8,356 bases of DNA, taken from NCBI GenBank assembly GCA_023136815.1, contig JAGLQM010000032.1, forward strand, positions 1-8,356, read 5' to 3'. Of this stretch, positions 6,168 to 8,356 are shown one piece after another. Numbering within the stretch: the stretch's first letter is position 1; each line of letters opens with the position of its first letter. The position numbers and the translations under genes were made by a program. The stretch comes from Thermoplasmata archaeon (GTDB lineage Archaea; Thermoplasmatota; Thermoplasmata; SG8-5). The notes under the pieces were generated by a model. The model did not search any database, was not told where the DNA came from, and saw only the letters and a program-made list of their open reading frames with translations.

Positions 6168-6207
6168 GTGCAAAGGACTCATGTATTAAATGGATTGTGA
6201 TTGACAG

Positions 6208-6215
6208 TATAAATA
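6208..6215 (+). promoter_or_regulatory. TATA box for the CQLGCF-protein/mobB operon
   Basis: TATAAATA on the plus strand is a strong archaeal TATA box. Transcription would start near 6235-6240. That lies downstream of the possible GTG start at 6197 and about 30 bases upstream of the in-frame ATG at 6269, so it supports the shorter reading of the first gene. Confidence 0.5.
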
Positions 6216-6268
6216 GTGCAATAAAAGGTCTCCGAAAGTATAAGTTATGGCATGCATTTTCTCATGGC

Positions 6269-6439
6269 ATGTCAGAACTTCAAGATGAAATTTTAAACGC
6301 CAGCAATGATGGGGACATTAACTGTGCCCAGGCATTGGCCATTTCCAAGAAACTGGGAATCATTCCGAAAGAAGTTGGGGCGGAAATTGACAAGTTAGGC
6401 ATTAAAATTCACAACTGCCAATTGGGATGTTTTCAATGA
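6269..6439 (+). CDS. Small protein with C-terminal CQLGCF motif
   Basis: I read this as a 56-residue protein starting at ATG 6269. A GTG at 6197 would add 24 residues, but it has no visible Shine-Dalgarno site and lies upstream of the TATAAATA box. The protein contains a helical segment (INCAQALAISKKLGIIPKEVGAEIDKLG when read in two pieces around residues 18-45) resembling a helix-turn-helix core. It ends in IKIHNCQLGCFQ. I recall similar short archaeal and bacterial proteins ending in a CQLG(L/C)F motif but cannot name a characterised function. The two cysteines could bind metal. Its TGA overlaps the mobB start as ATGA, so it is co-translated with MobB and may be a molybdenum- or tungsten-related regulator or adaptor, by inference. 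Confidence 0.72.
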   Translation: MSELQDEILNASNDGDINCAQALAISKKLGIIPKEVGAEIDKLGIKIHNCQLGCFQ

Positions 6440-6960
6440 TTATTGTCTCATTAATTGGGCTCAAAAAATGCGGGAAAACAACCTGCGTGTCAGCCCTGGT
6501 GCGGGAGTTCAAGGCCCGGGGAATGAAAACCGGCACAGTGAAGAGCATGGTCCAGTCAAAGTTCACAATCGACACAGAAGGAAAAGACACATGGCGGCAT
6601 CAGAATGCCGGAGCGGATTTTGTCATTTCGCTGGCAAAGGATGAACTGGCCTATATCGAGAAACGACAGAGCCGCAGCCGTTTAAATGAATTTATGCAGT
6701 ATGTTCCAGAAGATACTGAAATCCTGATTTGCGAAGGTTTGGAAGACCCGGATTCCCGAATTATTAGAATTATTCTTGCGAAATCCCCAGAACTACTTGC
6801 TGAAACCTTTGAGGTTCGCGGGGCCCAGGAAAATATTATCGCCCTGACTGGCATAATAGCTAATGAAACTAAAGAGCATGATGATTACCCTGTGTTTAAT
6901 TGCACTGAGCCAGAGGATGTTAAGGGACTGGCTGACTTGATTATGGGAAATAGAGTTTAG
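6436..6960 (+). CDS. mobB: MobB-like molybdopterin-guanine dinucleotide biosynthesis protein
   Basis: A 174-residue P-loop protein of the MobB family. MobB binds GTP and assists MobA in attaching GMP to molybdopterin to make the guanine dinucleotide cofactor of Mo/W enzymes. Visible are Walker A GLKKCGKT (8-15), the family block DTEGKDTWRHQNAGAD (46-61) that resembles the MobB D-x-x-GKD-[ST]-x-x-H-x-x-AGA signature, and an EGLED turn (100-104) where MobB has its EGF/EGY motif. I chose ATG 6436 because it overlaps the upstream stop as ATGA, starts the protein with the family-like MIIVSLIG, and has GGGA at a suitable distance. ATG 6427 would add three residues without a ribosome site. No MobA, MoeA or molybdoenzyme gene is in the window. 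Confidence 0.88.
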   Translation: MIIVSLIGLKKCGKTTCVSALVREFKARGMKTGTVKSMVQSKFTIDTEGKDTWRHQNAGADFVISLAKDELAYIEKRQSRSRLNEFMQYVPEDTEILICEGLEDPDSRIIRIILAKSPELLAETFEVRGAQENIIALTGIIANETKEHDDYPVFNCTEPEDVKGLADLIMGNRV

Positions 6961-6976
6961 AGCTTTTTCTCAACCT

Positions 6977-7018
6977 CCGCAATCGTTTATTTCACGCAAG
7001 TGTGATTGCGGGCTTTTT
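6977..7018 (+). terminator. Hairpin-plus-T-run terminator after mobB
   Basis: CCGCAATC (6977-6984) pairs with GATTGCGG (7004-7011), an 8-bp stem. Its 19-base loop contains a small CAC-GCAA-GTG hairpin with a GNRA-type tetraloop. GC and TTTTT (7014-7018) follow immediately. It lies 16 bases after the mobB stop and is the best terminator in the window. Confidence 0.65.
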
Positions 7019-7033
7019 GATATTTTGCTGATA

Positions 7034-7160
7034 GATTACTTTGAACCATATCAGGTCGAATTCTACATATGTTTTAATTTAGCCATCGAATCCAACAATT
7101 ATTTTCAGATTATTTTGAGCCGTATGGCATTCAATTTACTTTGAAACGTTTTCATGCCAT
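7034..7160. repeat. Degenerate repeats in the convergent intergenic gap
   Basis: GATTACTTTGAACCATAT (7034-7051) and GATTATTTTGAGCCGTAT (7108-7125) differ only by transitions over 18 bases, and similarity continues to about +33. A third, weaker match, TACTTTGAAACGTTTT, begins at 7137. No open frame is shared. The 251-base gap between the mobB and formiminotransferase stops otherwise contains only hairpins. The origin of the repeats is unknown; they may be decayed duplications. Confidence 0.35.
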
Positions 7161-7161
7161 T

Positions 7162-7182
7162 GTCGAACGCTTTGCGTTCAAC
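7162..7182 (-). terminator. Hairpin downstream of the formiminotransferase gene
   Basis: GAACGC (7165-7170) and GCGTTC (7174-7179) form a perfect 6-bp stem with a TTT loop, extended by two more pairs after one mismatch. It lies about 30 bases beyond the minus-strand stop at 7212. There is no T-run on the minus-strand side, so a terminator role rests on position. Confidence 0.3.
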
Positions 7183-7211
7183 GAACTTGACTGTTAATGT
7201 GCGGAAGGAGT

Positions 7212-8356
7212 TCACAATTTCTTCTCAACCTTCTTCATTACTTCTGCCAGCAACTCATTGCCGTCCTTGGCCAGCTTCTTGCAGTCCTTGAGCATTTTTT
7301 CATTGTATTTCTTGTCCGTGATACTCGGTAGATTAATTCTCACGTTCAGGATAGCACCGTGCATGCCAGCATTTGCCATGAGCGCACCAACACCTACATC
7401 GGAAATTGATGCTTCCAGACCCATGTCTGCCATTTTATCGGCCAGCTTTATGACTTCATAGCATTTTATTGCAGTATCCATTGGCATGTTTATTGCTACC
7501 TTGAATGCATCCTGAATTGCCTTATCGCGGATTTTGATCTCCTCTTTTGAACCTTTGGGAAGTTTATTGGCATCCAGCACCCCATTAAATGCCTGGGTAT
7601 CTGCATCCACATTGTAGATTAATGCGGCTTTCAGGGCTTCGGCCTCTTTTCCGACCTTGCATATTTTCTTGTAGTCTTTCAGGAAATCCTTTCCCCAGCT
7701 GAGATTGGACACCATTGCCACAAGGGCTGCGCCCTGGGAACCGCCAAGTGCGGCAACGCTTCCACCGCCTGGGGCAACAGAATCTGTCTGCACCTCATCG
7801 GTGAAGTCCCGGACAGTCATGTCAACTAACTGGCACTTATCCCTGAGCACGTATTCCACAACTTTATCCTCAATGACAAATTCGCTGAGGTCGCGCATGC
7901 CCATGGAACTGACTGCCAGCTCTATTAATTCCCGCTCTGGTAATCCAGTAGGTTTCAGCTGCTTTTTCAGATAATGCTCTCCAGCCTCAACCATTGAAGC
8001 CTTTGGCATTATTCCAACAATCTCGGAGCCAGTGACTCTGAGTCCTCTGTCGGCTGCAAGCTTGCACACCTCATCGAAAACTTCGTGGACCGGGGTTATC
8101 TTGTAATTTGTTAAATTGATGGAAATCTGTGCCTGGCCATACTCGTCAATGAACCAGCCGATTGCCTTGCAATGTGTGAACTTTCCTGGTAATGTGACCT
8201 TGTTTCCATTCTTGTCCTTGAAAATCTCACCATCGCGCTTGAACTGGGTTGGACTTTTTGTTCGCTTGACACGGCCTTTCTCACGAATATCCAGTGCAAT
8301 GTCAAATGCATATTTTTTCTCTTTGGTATTGAGATTGATATTGTAGGCGATGAGGA
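7212..8356 (-). CDS. ftcD: Bifunctional glutamate formiminotransferase-cyclodeaminase, 5' end missing
   Basis: The reading frame is open to the right edge, giving 380 residues plus TGA. It begins with LIAYNINLNT, a hallmark of glutamate formiminotransferase. The transferase C-terminal subdomain follows, with CKAIGWFIDE, AQISINLTNY, HEVFDEVC and GSEIVGIMP (about 109-117 of the fragment). After a linker comes the cyclodeaminase domain with VAPGGGSVAALGGSQGAALV (about 193-212). The enzyme moves a formimino group from formiminoglutamate to a tetrahydrofolate-type carrier and then releases ammonia to give the methenyl form, linking histidine breakdown to one-carbon metabolism. By comparison with animal FTCD, roughly 165-175 N-terminal residues lie beyond the window. 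The GTG at 8069 is an internal Val codon, not the start. Confidence 0.92.
   Translation of the reverse strand, partial: LIAYNINLNTKEKKYAFDIALDIREKGRVKRTKSPTQFKRDGEIFKDKNGNKVTLPGKFTHCKAIGWFIDEYGQAQISINLTNYKITPVHEVFDEVCKLAADRGLRVTGSEIVGIMPKASMVEAGEHYLKKQLKPTGLPERELIELAVSSMGMRDLSEFVIEDKVVEYVLRDKCQLVDMTVRDFTDEVQTDSVAPGGGSVAALGGSQGAALVAMVSNLSWGKDFLKDYKKICKVGKEAEALKAALIYNVDADTQAFNGVLDANKLPKGSKEEIKIRDKAIQDAFKVAINMPMDTAIKCYEVIKLADKMADMGLEASISDVGVGALMANAGMHGAILNVRINLPSITDKKYNEKMLKDCKKLAKDGNELLAEVMKKVEKKL

Noticed and set aside
5970..6182. 70-codon minus-strand open frame upstream of mcm
   Set aside because: It spans the promoter, repeat element and mcm start in another frame, has no Shine-Dalgarno site and no recognisable content.
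6200..6216. Bacterial-type TTGACA / TATAAA promoter
   Set aside because: The TTGACA and TATAAATA are nearly adjacent rather than about 17 bases apart, and the genes are archaeal.
6197..6268. GTG start at 6197 for the CQLGCF protein
   Set aside because: No ribosome site precedes it and a strong TATA box lies within the proposed coding part. ATG 6269 gives the length I recall for this type of protein. It is not fully excluded.
7212..8069. Separate 285-residue cyclodeaminase starting at GTG 8069
   Set aside because: The frame stays open to the window edge and the upstream residues (LIAYNINLNT, GWFIDE, ISINLTNY) are clear formiminotransferase sequence, so the GTG is an internal codon.

Overview
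The window reads as archaeal chromosome, most likely from a euryarchaeal lineage such as Thermoplasmatota. It carries an archaeal MCM helicase, an archaeal-type NMD3, a DUF424 protein (a family I know only from archaea), a KaiC/RAD55-like ATPase, TATA-box-like promoters and strong GGAGG Shine-Dalgarno sites. The phylum is inference from gene content and cannot be fixed from this window. No rRNA, tRNA, CRISPR array, transposase or intein was seen.

Layout. Positions 1-221 are non-coding and hairpin-rich. Positions 222-2312 hold a minus-strand operon transcribed in the order KaiC-like ATPase, Ras-like GTPase, then a second Ras-like GTPase with an extra C-terminal domain. Gaps are 9 and 12 bases, and a clear TATA box (2392-2399) lies upstream. 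Positions 2416-3738 hold a minus-strand DUF424-NMD3 pair, 9 bases apart, probably for large ribosomal subunit biogenesis. Positions 3814-5982 encode the replicative MCM helicase (minus), which starts at TTG. Positions 5983-6268 are a divergent regulatory region. Positions 6269-6960 (plus) encode a small protein ending in a CQLGCF motif, overlapping by ATGA with a MobB-like GTPase for molybdopterin-guanine dinucleotide cofactor. Positions 6961-7211 are a convergent intergenic region with a good terminator and degenerate repeats. From 7212 to the right edge (minus) is a bifunctional formiminotransferase-cyclodeaminase whose 5' part lies outside the window.

The most unusual signal is a bipartite non-coding element found twice in inverted orientation, at 2-116 and at 6135-6021. 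Each copy has an identical 23-nt box and an identical 13-nt box separated by exactly 79 nt. The interval has diverged in sequence, yet both copies can fold two successive hairpins there. A partial third copy of the long box (6155-6167) lies in inverted orientation beside the second copy. This could be a structured RNA or leader, or a pair of protein-binding boxes with fixed spacing.

The second point of interest is the KaiC-like/Ras-like/Ras-like operon. It looks like a dedicated nucleotide-switch signalling module. No Roadblock/MglB-type regulator is encoded in the window, and one GTPase carries an unrecognised C-terminal domain of about 90 residues.
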